64,000 bases of DNA, taken from assembly GCF_003217095.1 (NCBI RefSeq), contig NZ_QJSR01000006.1, positions 13,377 through 77,376 on the forward strand. Reading direction: 5' to 3'. Of this stretch, positions 1 through 9,584 are shown piece after piece. The notes under the pieces are model-generated. The model searched no databases, had not been told where the DNA came from, and saw nothing but the letters and a program-made list of their open reading frames with translations. Source of the DNA: Rhizobium sp. PP-CC-3A-592 (GTDB taxonomy: Bacteria; Pseudomonadota; Alphaproteobacteria; Rhizobiales; Rhizobiaceae). Numbering within the stretch: position 1 is the first letter of the stretch; every line of letters starts with the position of its first letter. Position numbers and translations under genes: made by a program.

Positions 1-2698
1 CGTCAGCGTCCGCATCTGCGTCAGCGTCAGCGTCGGCATCAGCATCCGCGTCCGCATCGGCGTCGGCATCGGCGTCAGCGTCCGCATCGGCATCAGCATC
101 AGCGTCGGCATCGGCATCGGCATCTGCGTCCGCATCGGCGTCGGCGTCGGCGTCGGCATCTGCATCTGCATCGGCGTCAGCATCCGCGTCAGCGTCCGCA
201 TCGGCGTCAGCGTCCGCATCGGCATCGGCGTCAGCATCTGCATCCGCATCGGCGTCGGCATCAGCATCAGCATCCGCGTCAGCGTCGGCATCTGCATCAG
301 CATCAGCATCTGCGTCAGCGTCGGCATCCGCGTCCGCATCTGCGTCAGCGTCCGCATCGGCATCGGCGTCGGCATCAGCATCAGCATCCGCGTCAGCGTC
401 GGCATCTGCATCAGCATCAGCATCGGCGTCGGCATCAGCATCAGCGTCCGCATCTGCGTCAGCGTCAGCGTCGGCATCAGCATCCGCGTCCGCATCGGCG
501 TCGGCATCGGCGTCAGCGTCCGCATCGGCATCAGCATCCGCGTCGGCATCGGCATCTGCGTCTGCATCTGCGTCGGCATCCGCATCCGCGTCAGCGTCTG
601 CATCAGCATCTGCGTCTGCATCGGCGTCAGCGTCGGCATCGGCATCTGCATCTGCATCGGCATCGGCATCAGCGTCCGCATCCGCATCCGCGTCAGCGTC
701 AGCGTCCGCATCGGCATCGGCATCCGCATCCGCGTCAGCGTCTGCATCAGCGTCGGCGTCCGCGTCGGCATCCGCGTCTGCATCTGCATCTGCATCCGCA
801 TCTGCGTCAGCATCGGCATCCGCGTCTGCATCCGCATCCGCGTCAGCATCGGCGTCGGCGTCGGCGTCCGCGTCGGCATCAGCGTCAGCGTCCGCATCTG
901 CGTCAGCGTCAGCGTCGGCATCGGCATCTGCGTCAGCATCTGCGTCTGCATCAGCGTCTGCATCTGCGTCGGAATCCGCATCCGCGTCAGCGTCTGCATC
1001 AGCATCTGCGTCCGCATCGGCGTCTGCATCAGCATCTGCGTCCGCATCGGCGTCGGCGTCGGCGTCGGCGTCGGCATCTGCATCGGCGTCAGCATCTGCG
1101 TCAGCATCGGCATCGGCGTCTGCATCAGCATCCGCGTCCGCATCGGCGTCGGCGTCCGCATCGGCGTCTGCATCGGCGTCGGCGTCGGCGTCGGCATCAG
1201 CATCCGCGTCTGCATCGGCATCGGCATCGGCATCAGCGTCCGCATCGGCGTCAGCGTCGGCATCAGCATCCGCGTCAGCGTCGGCATCGGCGTCTGCATC
1301 AGCGTCAGCGTCTGCATCAGCATCCGCGTCGGCATCCGCATCCGCGTCAGCGTCTGCATCGGCGTCGGCGTCCGCATCTGCATCTGCATCTGCATCGGCG
1401 TCAGCATCCGCGTCAGCGTCCGCGTCAGCATCTGCGTCTGCGTCGGCGTCGGCATCCGCATCAGCATCCGCGTCCGCATCGGCGTCGGCATCTGCATCTG
1501 CATCGGCGTCAGCATCGGCGTCAGCGTCAGCGTCCGCATCGGCGTCAGCATCTGCGTCAGCATCCGCGTCAGCATCGGCATCGGCATCGGCGTCTGCATC
1601 AGCATCCGCGTCGGCATCGGCATCGGCGTCGGCGTCGGCGTCAGCGTCGGCATCAGCGTCAGCGTCCGCATCGGCATCCGCGTCTGCATCAGCGTCCGCA
1701 TCGGCATCAGCATCCGCGTCAGCGTCGGCATCTGCGTCAGCATCGGCGTCGGCATCTGCGTCAGCATCCGCGTCGGCATCCGCATCCGCGTCAGCGTCTG
1801 CATCAGCATCTGCGTCAGCGTCCGCGTCAGCATCTGCGTCTGCGTCGGCGTCGGCATCCGCATCAGCATCCGCGTCCGCATCGGCGTCGGCGTCGGCGTC
1901 CGCATCGGCATCGGCATCGGCATCGGCGTCTGCATCAGCGTCGGCGTCGGCGTCTGCATCAGCGTCGGCGTCGGCGTCAGCATCTGCATCCGCGTCAGCG
2001 TCAGCATCGGCATCAGCGTCCGCATCGGCGTCAGCATCCGCATCAGCATCCGCGTCTGCGTCGGCGTCAGCATCCGCGTCTGCATCTGCATCGGCATCCG
2101 CGTCGGCGTCTGCATCAGCATCTGCGTCCGCATCAGCATCAGCGTCGGCGTCGGCATCGGCATCGGCATCAGCGTCAGCGTCAGCGTCAGCGTCTGCATC
2201 TGCATCGGCGTCGGCATCTGCATCTGCATCGGCGTCGGCATCTGCGTCTGCATCACCATCATCGCGTTCAGAACCACCGGATCCACCGAGTGCCATTCCG
2301 CCGGCGGCCAGTGCGCCCAAGGCCGCGAGGCCGAGCACGGACGAGGAGAGGCCGCCGCCGCCACCGGCCGCGCCTGCCAACTGATCGACGCTACCGATCT
2401 CGGAAAACTGAAAATCGTTCAGGCCGTCGCTATACTGACCCTGCCAAAGATTACCTTCGCTGTCCTGAAGCACGAGATCATTGCCGGAAGCCTTGCCGTC
2501 CTTGTCGAAGAAATTAACCAGCCGCGTTGTTTCTCCTGACTGAAGCGTAATGACCAGATCGCGTCCGACGGCCTGATATTCGGCAACATCTTTGGGCCCG
2601 AACGGAAGTTGCACGATCGTTGGAGAGGTCAGCGAGATGGTGCCGCTTTGAACGGTCTCAACACTACCATCGGATTTACTGGTCAGGATCACTGGCAT
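1..2698 (-). CDS. BapA-type large adhesin, N-terminal part (partial; C-terminus beyond left edge)
   Basis: Open frame on the minus strand from an ATG at 2698 (preceded by a GGAG ribosome site 7 to 10 bases upstream) to the window edge without a stop, so at least 899 codons. Residues 1-125 match the BapA/Bap/LapF prefix-like domain: beta-rich, with [25 protein letters not shown] and SVDQLAG motifs, then a Gly/Ala-rich stretch ([20 protein letters not shown]). From about residue 149 onward the protein is almost purely alternating Asp-Ala to the edge. In this family such a prefix precedes long repeat or Ig-like arrays and a C-terminal type I secretion signal; those parts are not visible. Expected role: surface adhesin for biofilm formation, exported by a type I system. 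The prefix call is from motif recall; the repeat is directly visible. Confidence 0.8.
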   Translation of the reverse strand, partial: MPVILTSKSDGSVETVQSGTISLTSPTIVQLPFGPKDVAEYQAVGRDLVITLQSGETTRLVNFFDKDGKASGNDLVLQDSEGNLWQGQYSDGLNDFQFSEIGSVDQLAGAAGGGGGLSSSVLGLAALGALAAGGMALGGSGGSERDDGDADADADADADADADADADADADADADADADADADADADADADADADADADADADADADADADADADADADADADADADADADADADADADADADADADADADADADADADADADADADADADADADADADADADADADADADADADADADADADADADADADADADADADADADADADADADADADADADADADADADADADADADADADADADADADADADADADADADADADADADADADADADADADADADADADADADADADADADADADADADADADADADADADADADADADADADADADADADADADADADADADADADADADADADADADADADADADADADADADADADADADADADADADADADADADADADADADADADADADADADADADADADADADADADADADADADADADSDADADADADADADADADADADADADADADADADADADADADADADADADADADADADADADADADADADADADADADADADADADADADADADADADADADADADADADADADADADADADADADADADADADADADADADADADADADADADADADADADADADADADADADADADADADADADADADADADADADADADADADADADADADADADADADADADADADADADADADADADADADADADADADADADADADADADADADADADADADADADADADADADADADADADADADADADADADADADADADADADAD
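2..2254 (-). repeat. Asp-Ala dipeptide-coding hexanucleotide array
   Basis: About 375 tandem six-base units, each read on the minus strand as GAY-GCN (Asp-Ala). Both Asp codons and all four Ala codons are mixed along the array, so the protein period is near-perfect while the DNA period is scrambled. One unit near 971 has a Ser codon in place of Ala. The frame stays open from the start codon to the window edge. The array is acidic and probably extended, acting as a stalk or spacer in the adhesin. Long identical blocks inside it (for example 1410-1489 and 1812-1891) show segmental duplication. Confidence 0.95.
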
Positions 2699-3145
2699 CG
2701 CGCTGTCTCCGCACTCGTTACGCATTATAGACAGCGAACCACATGCGGTGACGCATCGTATTGGACAATACCGAGAATGTTAGGCTAAAATCGCGGCGCT
2801 ATAGATAATACTACTCTCTGGAAGGATTTAGTTAACAAATAAAAAATGAGATTTACTGTCTTTAGAAAGATCCATTAATCGCTTGTTAACCATTTTACAT
2901 TTTTAAGTTTCTAATGTTTTTCCTAATATTGAAAAACACATCTGCTTCAGTCGCGTGGTTACGTCCCATTGGGTTCCTGGACAGGTCTGGTTTGAAGCTA
3001 AACGAACCGATGCGTCGCCGCCCGTTGGACGTACCACGAGGCAAAAGCTGACGAAGCCCGGATCGAGATTCTTTCCGGTCGCACAAAAAAGCGACGGCTG
3101 CGGACCAGCAGGAGATGAACAGTTGCCCTCAGGCAGGAGACGGCT
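2699..3145. promoter_or_regulatory. Intergenic region upstream of the adhesin gene
   Basis: About 450 bases between the AraC regulator stop and the adhesin start, both on the minus strand. The part from 2780 to 2960 is markedly AT-rich in an otherwise GC-rich neighbourhood, as expected for a promoter and regulator-binding region of the adhesin. Short frames on both strands here show no recognisable protein. No factor-specific box could be assigned. Confidence 0.4.
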
Positions 3146-4048
3146 TCAGCGCCCCTTGTCCTTTCGGTAGGCGCCAGGCGTCACCCCAACCACTTTCGAG
3201 AACACGCGCGTCAAATGAACTTGGTCGGCGAAACCGCATTCGAAGGCCACCTGGACCAGCGGAATCTTGGTATTGGCGAGCAACGTGCGCGCCCGATCGA
3301 CCCTGCACCGGATGACGAACTGATGGAGGGTTGTGCCCATGGTCTGTTTGAAGAGACGCCCGAAGTGATCGGTGCTCATGCCGGTACCTTCGACAAGGTC
3401 GTCTGCCGTCAGGCGCGTCTTCAGTCGCTGTTCGATCAGCGAGCGGATACGCTCGATAGCCTTGCCGCTGAGCCGCTCTCGCGGGAGCTCAAGGGTCCGG
3501 ACACCAGCGGCATTGGAGTGATTCTGAATGAGACGCGCTGCGATGGCGTTGCCAAGATATTCGACATAGAGCGGAGAATGTTCACGCTGGTCGTCCATTG
3601 CGTCCTGAATGGCCCTGACCAGATGCTCCAGCACCGGGTCGAACGTACCGAAGCTTGGAAGGATCTCGATGTTCTGGGGATCGGCCCTGAGCATGTCGGC
3701 GGCGATATCGTTGATGACGCTGCGCCGCAGATACAAGTGCGTCGTCTCAAAGCGGCTCTGGGTGTCGGCTTTGAAATCGACCCGATCCGGGATGATGGTA
3801 ACGCCACCGGGAGCGGCTTCCATGGAGTGCCGGCTCGCGTTAAGCGTCACTTCTGCCCGGCTGGAGCCGGTACGGATCACCGAGACGAGGATATCCGCAA
3901 TTGGCGTGAACCTATGTGAGAACGGCGTCTCAACCTGTGTCGATAGGAAGCTTTTCGTCCAGCCCAGACCGACGCTAGTCGATTGAACCGAGAAGCTGGG
4001 CAGACGCGAGAAGCCGTGCGTATCGCTGACCGTGAACTCCCTTGACAT
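3146..4048 (-). CDS. AraC family transcriptional regulator
   Basis: 300 aa, normal for the family. The N-terminal part (about 1-190) is an effector or dimerisation region of the AraC-binding-like type. The C-terminal 100 residues form the double helix-turn-helix DNA-binding domain: first helix pair around LTADDLVEGTGMSTDHFGRLFKQ, second around IPLVQVAFECGFADQVHLTRVF followed by the signature VGVTPGAYRK. It lies directly upstream of the adhesin gene in the same orientation, with 447 bases between, so it may control that gene or itself; this is inference. The start ATG gives a plausible N-terminus and the upstream gap of 340 bases can hold its promoter. Confidence 0.85.
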   Translation of the reverse strand: MSREFTVSDTHGFSRLPSFSVQSTSVGLGWTKSFLSTQVETPFSHRFTPIADILVSVIRTGSSRAEVTLNASRHSMEAAPGGVTIIPDRVDFKADTQSRFETTHLYLRRSVINDIAADMLRADPQNIEILPSFGTFDPVLEHLVRAIQDAMDDQREHSPLYVEYLGNAIAARLIQNHSNAAGVRTLELPRERLSGKAIERIRSLIEQRLKTRLTADDLVEGTGMSTDHFGRLFKQTMGTTLHQFVIRCRVDRARTLLANTKIPLVQVAFECGFADQVHLTRVFSKVVGVTPGAYRKDKGR

Positions 4049-4263
4049 GCTCCCTCCAGATTCGACGGTAGAATGCGTCCACCGTCATCCACACCGGCGT
4101 CCCAAGCACGCGCGTTCGACCACGGCCCACACCTTCAGGGGGGATTAAGATAAGGGTCTCATTTACCCCATTTCTGGAGTAAGCGCGATCGACAAACAAC
4201 TTACAGACGTATGCATACACGATAACCACATGCGTGCAAAATGGTTCATGCGAAAGTTGTATA

Positions 4264-4335
4264 AATGTAAGTCAACGGTTAGGGATGCGATAAGATTTCC
4301 CGCGAAGTGAATGTAAGTAACCACTAACTTACATT
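4264..4335. promoter_or_regulatory. Three copies of a 9-bp motif, two forming an inverted repeat
   Basis: AATGTAAGT occurs at 4264-4272 and 4310-4318, and its exact reverse complement at 4327-4335. The last two form a perfect inverted repeat with 9-bp arms and an 8-base spacer. They lie 215 to 290 bases upstream of the AraC start and just past the stop of the hybrid kinase. They could be operator sites for the regulator, or the palindrome could act as a weak terminator for the kinase gene, although no T-run follows it. Confidence 0.5.
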
Positions 4336-4390
4336 GGCCGCTCAGACCGTTCCCCAGGCGCACGGGGACGCTATCTTGTTCAGAAGCGGA

Positions 4391-7300
4391 TCAGCCGGGA
4401 TCGTGTTCCCCTGGCGACTGGCCCAGTAGCGGTATCGCGATTTGACAGTGAACGCCGTCATCCGTGAGATCGAAGGATGTCCGGGCTTTCAGCTGGTAGG
4501 GCAGCGCACGTTCGATCAGTTCGCGCCCCTGCCCGCCTCCGAACCGTTTCCCACCGTCGTCCGTCATGACGACAGCGGATTCCCGCCAGTCGATATGCAG
4601 CCAAAGGCGCCCGCTTGCATCGGACTGTTCGATCGTCCAGCGGACGGTCAATCGGGCGTCCGGCTGGCTGAGGGCGCCATATTTTACCGCGTTGGTCGCA
4701 AGCTCGTGCAAGGCGAGCGCCAGCGTCTGGACGCTGGTCGAGCGAAGACGGATGCCGGCCGGCCCATCCAAGGAGATTGCGTCGGATCGCGTTTCCAGCA
4801 CGCCATGGGCGGCGAGTTCTGACGAGATGAGTTCATCGAACGTGACGCGGTCTCCGGCGGTCAGGCGCGAAAGAAGACTCTGCACACGCGCCAAGGCGTC
4901 GAGTCGATCACGGAACTTTGTACCGAAATCAACGAGATCGCGACTGCTTTCCATGGTCTTCTCGGCCACGGCGCGCACGATTACCATCAGGTTGCGTGTG
5001 CGGTGCTGCAGTTCTCCGACAAGCACTTTCATGCGTGCGTCCGACATCTTGGCTTCGGTGACGTCCCGGCCGATCCCGCCGATCTGTTTTACGACGCCCG
5101 CTATGTCGAACAGTGGAAATTCGGCGTTGCGCAGCCAACGCACCTCTCCATCCGTCGGGCGTTGAATCCTGTATTCGAACTCGACGCGTTCGCCAAGGCG
5201 GACGCGGCCGACCTGTGCCATCGCCGCATCACGGTCTTCGGGAACAATCAGGTCACGCCAATCTTGAATATTGTCGCCACTCATCGCAGCTTCACGACTG
5301 ATGCCGTAGATGGTCTCGAAAGCCGGCGTTAGATACACCCATTCCAACGTCTGAGCATCGCGGATCGCCAAGGCATCGCTCGACGCTTCCCCAAACAGGC
5401 GGAACTGTTCCTCCCCCTCCTTCAAAGCGGCCTGGGCGCGCTTGCGCACAGAAATATCAATGCAGAACTTCGCCACCGTCCCGTCGCCGAGATCGCGGCC
5501 GGCAAACAGCAGCCAACTTCGCGTTCCGTCCGCGAGAATATATTCCTTCTCGTAGGGACCCAGCCTGCCGGTCACGCGCAGCTTCTCCATCTGCGCTTCG
5601 GTTTCGGCCAGATACTCGCTTGGCGTCAGCCGTCGCCAGTCGAGCTCGTGTCGCTTGATCTGCTCGCGCGTATAACCCGACATGACCAGAAAGACGTCAT
5701 TGGCATCGAGGATCAGTCCGCCTTGATCCATGAAGATCACGCCCACCGCGTCTGTTTCCAGAACGCGCTGCAGGCGTTGCTCACTGCGCCGCAGCGCCGC
5801 CTCGGCATGATAGGTGACCGTCAAATCGGTGAATGTCAGCACGGCGCCGCCGATGTAGTTGTCCACGCTGCGGTAGGGCAGGACGCGCGCCGCATAGTGC
5901 CGGTCGGATTGCATGTCGCTGACCTGCCGGTTCACGGGCGTCAATGACCGAAGGACACGCCGCACGTCATCCTGCAGCTCGGGATAGCCGACCCTTGACA
6001 CGACGTGATCCAGCGGACGGCCGACATCGGTTTCCAGCAGATGGAAAATCTGGCTGGCTTCGGGTGTGAAGCTGCGCACGCGTAGGTCGTTGTCCAGGAA
6101 GACCGTCGCGATCTTGGTCGCTTCTAGCAGGTTCTTAAGGTCGGAATTGGCGCGTCCCAGCTCGGTGACGCGATGCGCAAGCTCGCCATTGACCGTCTGC
6201 AGCTCCTCGTTAACGGACTGGACCTCCTCCTTCGACGTCTCCATCTCCTCGCTGGCGGATTGCAGTTCCTCGTTAATCGACTGATATTCCTCGTTCGACG
6301 ATTTCAGTTCCTCGTTGGTCGATTCCAGCTCCTCGATCGTTGCCTGGAGCCGGTCGCGCGTGACGCGCAGGTCCGTTTCAAGACGCTGGATATGGTCGTC
6401 GGTCGTCAGCCATTCCCCGTGAACCGTCGTGCCTTCACTCACCGTTCCCGCATCCTGGAACAAAACGATGAGAGAGGTGACATCGCCTCCCCCCAGCGGC
6501 TCGACCAGCAGGTTGACGACGCTCGTTAAGTCGTTGTTGCGAAACACCACGCGGGACACCTCAACGCGGACCGCTTCCGTAGCGGCACGATGCAGCGCCG
6601 CACGCAGGTCGAGCCGCAGGTCGCGATGCGCAAGACTGAGAAGATTGAGTGTCGCCGCTCCTGCCGCAGGTTCGAGATACCGGCCGGTGCGGCCGGAAAA
6701 ATGTAGAATGTCATAATGCGTGTCGACGATCACATAGGCAGGCGTGTAGCGCTCTACCACGGCATCGGCATGCCGGCTGATCGTCATCGGCAGGCGTCCC
6801 GCTTGAACCGGTGCGGTGGGCACGAAGGGCTGGGCGATCCCTCTAGCCCGCGTGCGCAGCGGAAAATCCAGAATGAGACGTGTGGCTGTCTCCAGCCGGC
6901 GGAAGAGGCGATGCTTGCGATCAACTGGCGAGAAGAGCTTCGTATGCCGCGTGACATTCTCCGACGAACCGAGAAACAGGATGCCGCCCTCCCGGAGCGA
7001 GAAATGGAAGATGGGAATGACCCGGTTCTGTAACTCGCCATCCAGGTAGATCAGCAGGTTCCGGCAGGAAACGATGTCCATTCTGGAAAACGGCGCATCC
7101 TTAAGGATGCTGTGCGGAGAAAAGATGCACATCTCCCGCAGTTCCTTGATGATGCAATAGGTGTCGCCCTCGCGGACGAACCAGCGAACAAGCCTGTCGG
7201 GCGAAACCTGTGTTTCGATTCCCGTGGAATAACGCGCCGCCCTGGCAATACCGAGAGCGCGAGCATCGAGATCCGTCGCAAAGATCTGCACCTCCGGCGG

Positions 7301-8359
7301 ATGGTCCATGGCCGCCATATGTTCTCGCAGGAGCATGGCAATAGAATAGGCCTCCTCACCGGTGGCGCAGCCGAGCACCCAGACGCGTAACGGCTCGCCT
7401 GGCCCCCTGCCCTCCAACAGTCTGGGGATTTCGCGCTCGAGCGCTTCGAACTCGGCGGAATCGCGAAAGAACTGGGTCACGCCTATCAAGAGATCCTGAA
7501 AGAGGCTTTCAACCTCTTCCCGATCGGCCTGTAGCTTTGCGATATAGGCATCTACGCCGTCGATATGGGAAACATTCATGCGGCGGTGAACGCGGCGCAT
7601 AAATGTCCCTTTCTTGTAGCCATGGAAGTCATGGCCGGTGACCTTCCGCAGGATCGCAGTGACCCGCATGATCTGGCTGCGGATGCTGCCCTCCGCGCCG
7701 TCGTCCGGGGATGTCTCCTCAAGGTCATGAAGGCTTCGGACATGCCCGGCAATGTGCGTGGCAATCTCATCCGCCGCTAGGCGATAATCGACCGCGCCGA
7801 AGGGGCCGGGGCCGTCCTGCGTGGACACGGCTTCTTCGTCCTCGACCTCCCCGATGGAGAGGCCGCCAAACTTCTTTGTCGCTACCACGCCACCTGTGCC
7901 ATCGCTGCCAAGGCCGCGCAGGAGAACGGCGATGGCCCGCTCCCGTGCTTGTTCCGCCAGAGAGATCAGGAGCGTGTCGACCGTTGCCCGATGCCCGATA
8001 GGTTCTGAGGCAGCGCGGACATGCAGATGATCGCCGTCCAGTGTCAGCATATCGTCCGGTCCTGCGACGAAAATCGTATCCTTGGCGACGGCCTCGCCCT
8101 CGACAGCAATTTTGACGGTCAGGTCGTTTCGTCTTCGCAGCACATCGACCACGGCCTGAACATCAAGACCATCCTGCTGGCGGACGACCACGAGATAGGC
8201 CGCACCAAGGTCACACGTGAGCCCGGAAAAGATGCGATCGAGCGAACCGAGGGATGTCGCCGACACCCCGATACCGATGATGGCGAGCGGCTCATCCCGC
8301 AACGGCCGTGCCGGATGATCTGGTTCTTCATCATTCTGATTTTGCGGTTCGTGAGCCAT
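4391..8359 (-). CDS. CheB-CheR-PAS hybrid HWE-family sensor histidine kinase
   Basis: 1322 aa multidomain signalling protein. In order: a degenerate CheB methylesterase domain (about 25-215; GIGVSATS and GLGSDGTGG kept, but RQQDG where the catalytic His is expected); a CheR methyltransferase domain (about 225-500; SAM motif VLGCATGEEAYSIAM, then ATDLDARALGIARAARY); a heptad-rich coiled coil of repeated NEELxS units (about 650-750); three PAS domains; and an HWE kinase core at the C-terminus with phosphoacceptor box ELQHRTRNLM, ATP-binding helix LHELATNAVKYG and the late WRE motif. It probably senses an intracellular cue through the PAS domains and phosphorylates an unlinked response regulator, none being encoded nearby. 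A separate intact CheB gene lies 62 bases upstream, likely in the same transcript. Confidence 0.9.
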   Translation of the reverse strand: MAHEPQNQNDEEPDHPARPLRDEPLAIIGIGVSATSLGSLDRIFSGLTCDLGAAYLVVVRQQDGLDVQAVVDVLRRRNDLTVKIAVEGEAVAKDTIFVAGPDDMLTLDGDHLHVRAASEPIGHRATVDTLLISLAEQARERAIAVLLRGLGSDGTGGVVATKKFGGLSIGEVEDEEAVSTQDGPGPFGAVDYRLAADEIATHIAGHVRSLHDLEETSPDDGAEGSIRSQIMRVTAILRKVTGHDFHGYKKGTFMRRVHRRMNVSHIDGVDAYIAKLQADREEVESLFQDLLIGVTQFFRDSAEFEALEREIPRLLEGRGPGEPLRVWVLGCATGEEAYSIAMLLREHMAAMDHPPEVQIFATDLDARALGIARAARYSTGIETQVSPDRLVRWFVREGDTYCIIKELREMCIFSPHSILKDAPFSRMDIVSCRNLLIYLDGELQNRVIPIFHFSLREGGILFLGSSENVTRHTKLFSPVDRKHRLFRRLETATRLILDFPLRTRARGIAQPFVPTAPVQAGRLPMTISRHADAVVERYTPAYVIVDTHYDILHFSGRTGRYLEPAAGAATLNLLSLAHRDLRLDLRAALHRAATEAVRVEVSRVVFRNNDLTSVVNLLVEPLGGGDVTSLIVLFQDAGTVSEGTTVHGEWLTTDDHIQRLETDLRVTRDRLQATIEELESTNEELKSSNEEYQSINEELQSASEEMETSKEEVQSVNEELQTVNGELAHRVTELGRANSDLKNLLEATKIATVFLDNDLRVRSFTPEASQIFHLLETDVGRPLDHVVSRVGYPELQDDVRRVLRSLTPVNRQVSDMQSDRHYAARVLPYRSVDNYIGGAVLTFTDLTVTYHAEAALRRSEQRLQRVLETDAVGVIFMDQGGLILDANDVFLVMSGYTREQIKRHELDWRRLTPSEYLAETEAQMEKLRVTGRLGPYEKEYILADGTRSWLLFAGRDLGDGTVAKFCIDISVRKRAQAALKEGEEQFRLFGEASSDALAIRDAQTLEWVYLTPAFETIYGISREAAMSGDNIQDWRDLIVPEDRDAAMAQVGRVRLGERVEFEYRIQRPTDGEVRWLRNAEFPLFDIAGVVKQIGGIGRDVTEAKMSDARMKVLVGELQHRTRNLMVIVRAVAEKTMESSRDLVDFGTKFRDRLDALARVQSLLSRLTAGDRVTFDELISSELAAHGVLETRSDAISLDGPAGIRLRSTSVQTLALALHELATNAVKYGALSQPDARLTVRWTIEQSDASGRLWLHIDWRESAVVMTDDGGKRFGGGQGRELIERALPYQLKARTSFDLTDDGVHCQIAIPLLGQSPGEHDPG

Positions 8360-8421
8360 GTTTACCCCTTACCACGGGTAATCGATGCGAACCACTTGGC
8401 GTTTTTACCGAACCGCGATTA

Positions 8422-9363
8422 TCATGTCTCGCCCTGGCATGGCACAGGTGCGACGCCGAGCGCATTAACGGCTGCATTCCGCAACGTCATGGCATGTCGC
8501 CGATACTCGACAGCGCGCCCATCATACAGATCCGCCACAGCATTACGACCGGTGTCGCGTGCATCCTTCGCGAGACTTTCAACGAGCGTGACCCGTTCCT
8601 CCATCACACGCATCGCGATGCGGATCGCTTCATCTATCTTGCCGAAAGATGATACATCCTCGTCCTCGAAAAACGGGACCCGGCCTGAGACGGCACCGCT
8701 GGAAAGCATTGCGCTTCCCAGCGTCCGACCTAATGCGATTTCGACCTCCAGATGCAAGTGCGCGGGTGGAGGCAGACTTGGGCCAGCGGGGGTGGCGGCC
8801 ATCCGGTGGATAAGACCGCCAAGATCGCGTGCGGCCGAAATGTGATCGACATCGACCGCTCGAAGCGCGGCCAGAGGCATCTCGTCGACATCGGCGTCGA
8901 TCGGATGCTGGACAATGGCAGTGCCGCCACATGCCTTGATCGCATGCAAGCCCGCGGCTCCGTCGCTTAACATCCCGGTGAGCACGATACCGACCACCTG
9001 GCTGCCGAAGCACAGCGCGGCTGAGCGGAACATCGGATCTATAGAAGGCCGCACCATGTTCTCGCGAGGCCCCATACCGAGCCTGATCCTCTTGTCGATC
9101 AACAGAAGATGACAGTTGGGTGCGGCAACATAGACATGCCCCTTTTCGATCGCCGCGCCATCGATGGCGCGAGAGACTGGAAGCTTGCAGCATCGCGCCA
9201 GAATATCGAGAAGCAATCCCGGTGATCGAGCTGGGATATGCGTGCTGACGAAGATGCTCGCGGTCAGATCGGTACCGAGATCGGCCATCAGCATTTCCAA
9301 CACCGCAACGCTCCCCGATGAGCCGCCAATGACGACGATATCCTTCTTGGCGCGTGCCTGCAT
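8422..9363 (-). CDS. CheB-type protein-glutamate methylesterase without receiver domain
   Basis: 313 aa. Residues 1-190 are a CheB catalytic domain with the whole triad visible: Ser in GGSSGSVAV, His in VSTHIPARS and Asp in GMLSDGAAG. There is no N-terminal response-regulator domain, unlike chemotaxis CheB. The C-terminal 100 residues are helical and charged, a tail seen in CheB proteins that accompany CheB-CheR-PAS kinases. It would remove methyl groups from glutamates or act as a deamidase on a partner, perhaps the neighbouring hybrid kinase, whose own CheB domain looks inactive. First gene of the signalling pair; the group II intron lies upstream. Confidence 0.85.
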   Translation of the reverse strand: MQARAKKDIVVIGGSSGSVAVLEMLMADLGTDLTASIFVSTHIPARSPGLLLDILARCCKLPVSRAIDGAAIEKGHVYVAAPNCHLLLIDKRIRLGMGPRENMVRPSIDPMFRSAALCFGSQVVGIVLTGMLSDGAAGLHAIKACGGTAIVQHPIDADVDEMPLAALRAVDVDHISAARDLGGLIHRMAATPAGPSLPPPAHLHLEVEIALGRTLGSAMLSSGAVSGRVPFFEDEDVSSFGKIDEAIRIAMRVMEERVTLVESLAKDARDTGRNAVADLYDGRAVEYRRHAMTLRNAAVNALGVAPVPCQGET

Positions 9364-9497
9364 GATTGGAGGTCCTTTCAGATCGCAACCCGTGACTGTT
9401 TTAAAGGTTCCGGCCCGCTACGACAGCCTGCAACTGGAATGACAATCACTATTGGACGCATCGGCGCCTGACACGCTGATCTTCCCTCCGGATCGTG
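9364..9497. other. Spacer between CheB gene and group II intron 3' end
   Basis: About 134 bases, representing the sequence downstream of the intron insertion and upstream of the CheB start. No gene or clear IS256 terminal repeat is recognised. It must contain the promoter for the CheB/kinase pair unless that lies within the intron. Confidence 0.3.
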
Positions 9498-9532
9498 GTC
9501 GAGTAGCTATGCCATTCGGCTTCGCCCTCACA

Positions 9533-9565
9533 GATCCGGGCGGGCGGATTTCCCGCACCCGGCTC
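9533..9565 (-). ncRNA. Group II intron domain V
   Basis: On the minus strand the RNA reads GAGCCGGGTGCGGGAAATCC and continues into CGCCCGCCCGGATC. Helices pair GAGCCGGG with CCCGGATC and GCGG with CCGC around a GAAA tetraloop. The AGC catalytic triad is present. The base facing the triad G is A, giving a G-A mismatch where many introns have a G-U wobble; this may be a class feature or a sign of decay. Confidence 0.75.
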
Positions 9566-9584
9566 TTCCCGAGAGTAACCCGCG

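Noticed and set aside
1-2254. Array could be mistaken for a CRISPR or satellite
   Set aside because: The unit is six bases with no spacers, and it reads as an open Asp-Ala coding frame joined in frame to a BapA-type start.
2290-2517. 75-codon plus-strand frame rich in Arg and Pro
   Set aside because: Antisense shadow of the adhesin N-terminus; no ribosome site and no homology.
3215-3919. 234-codon plus-strand frame
   Set aside because: Antisense of the AraC gene; no start signals or motifs.
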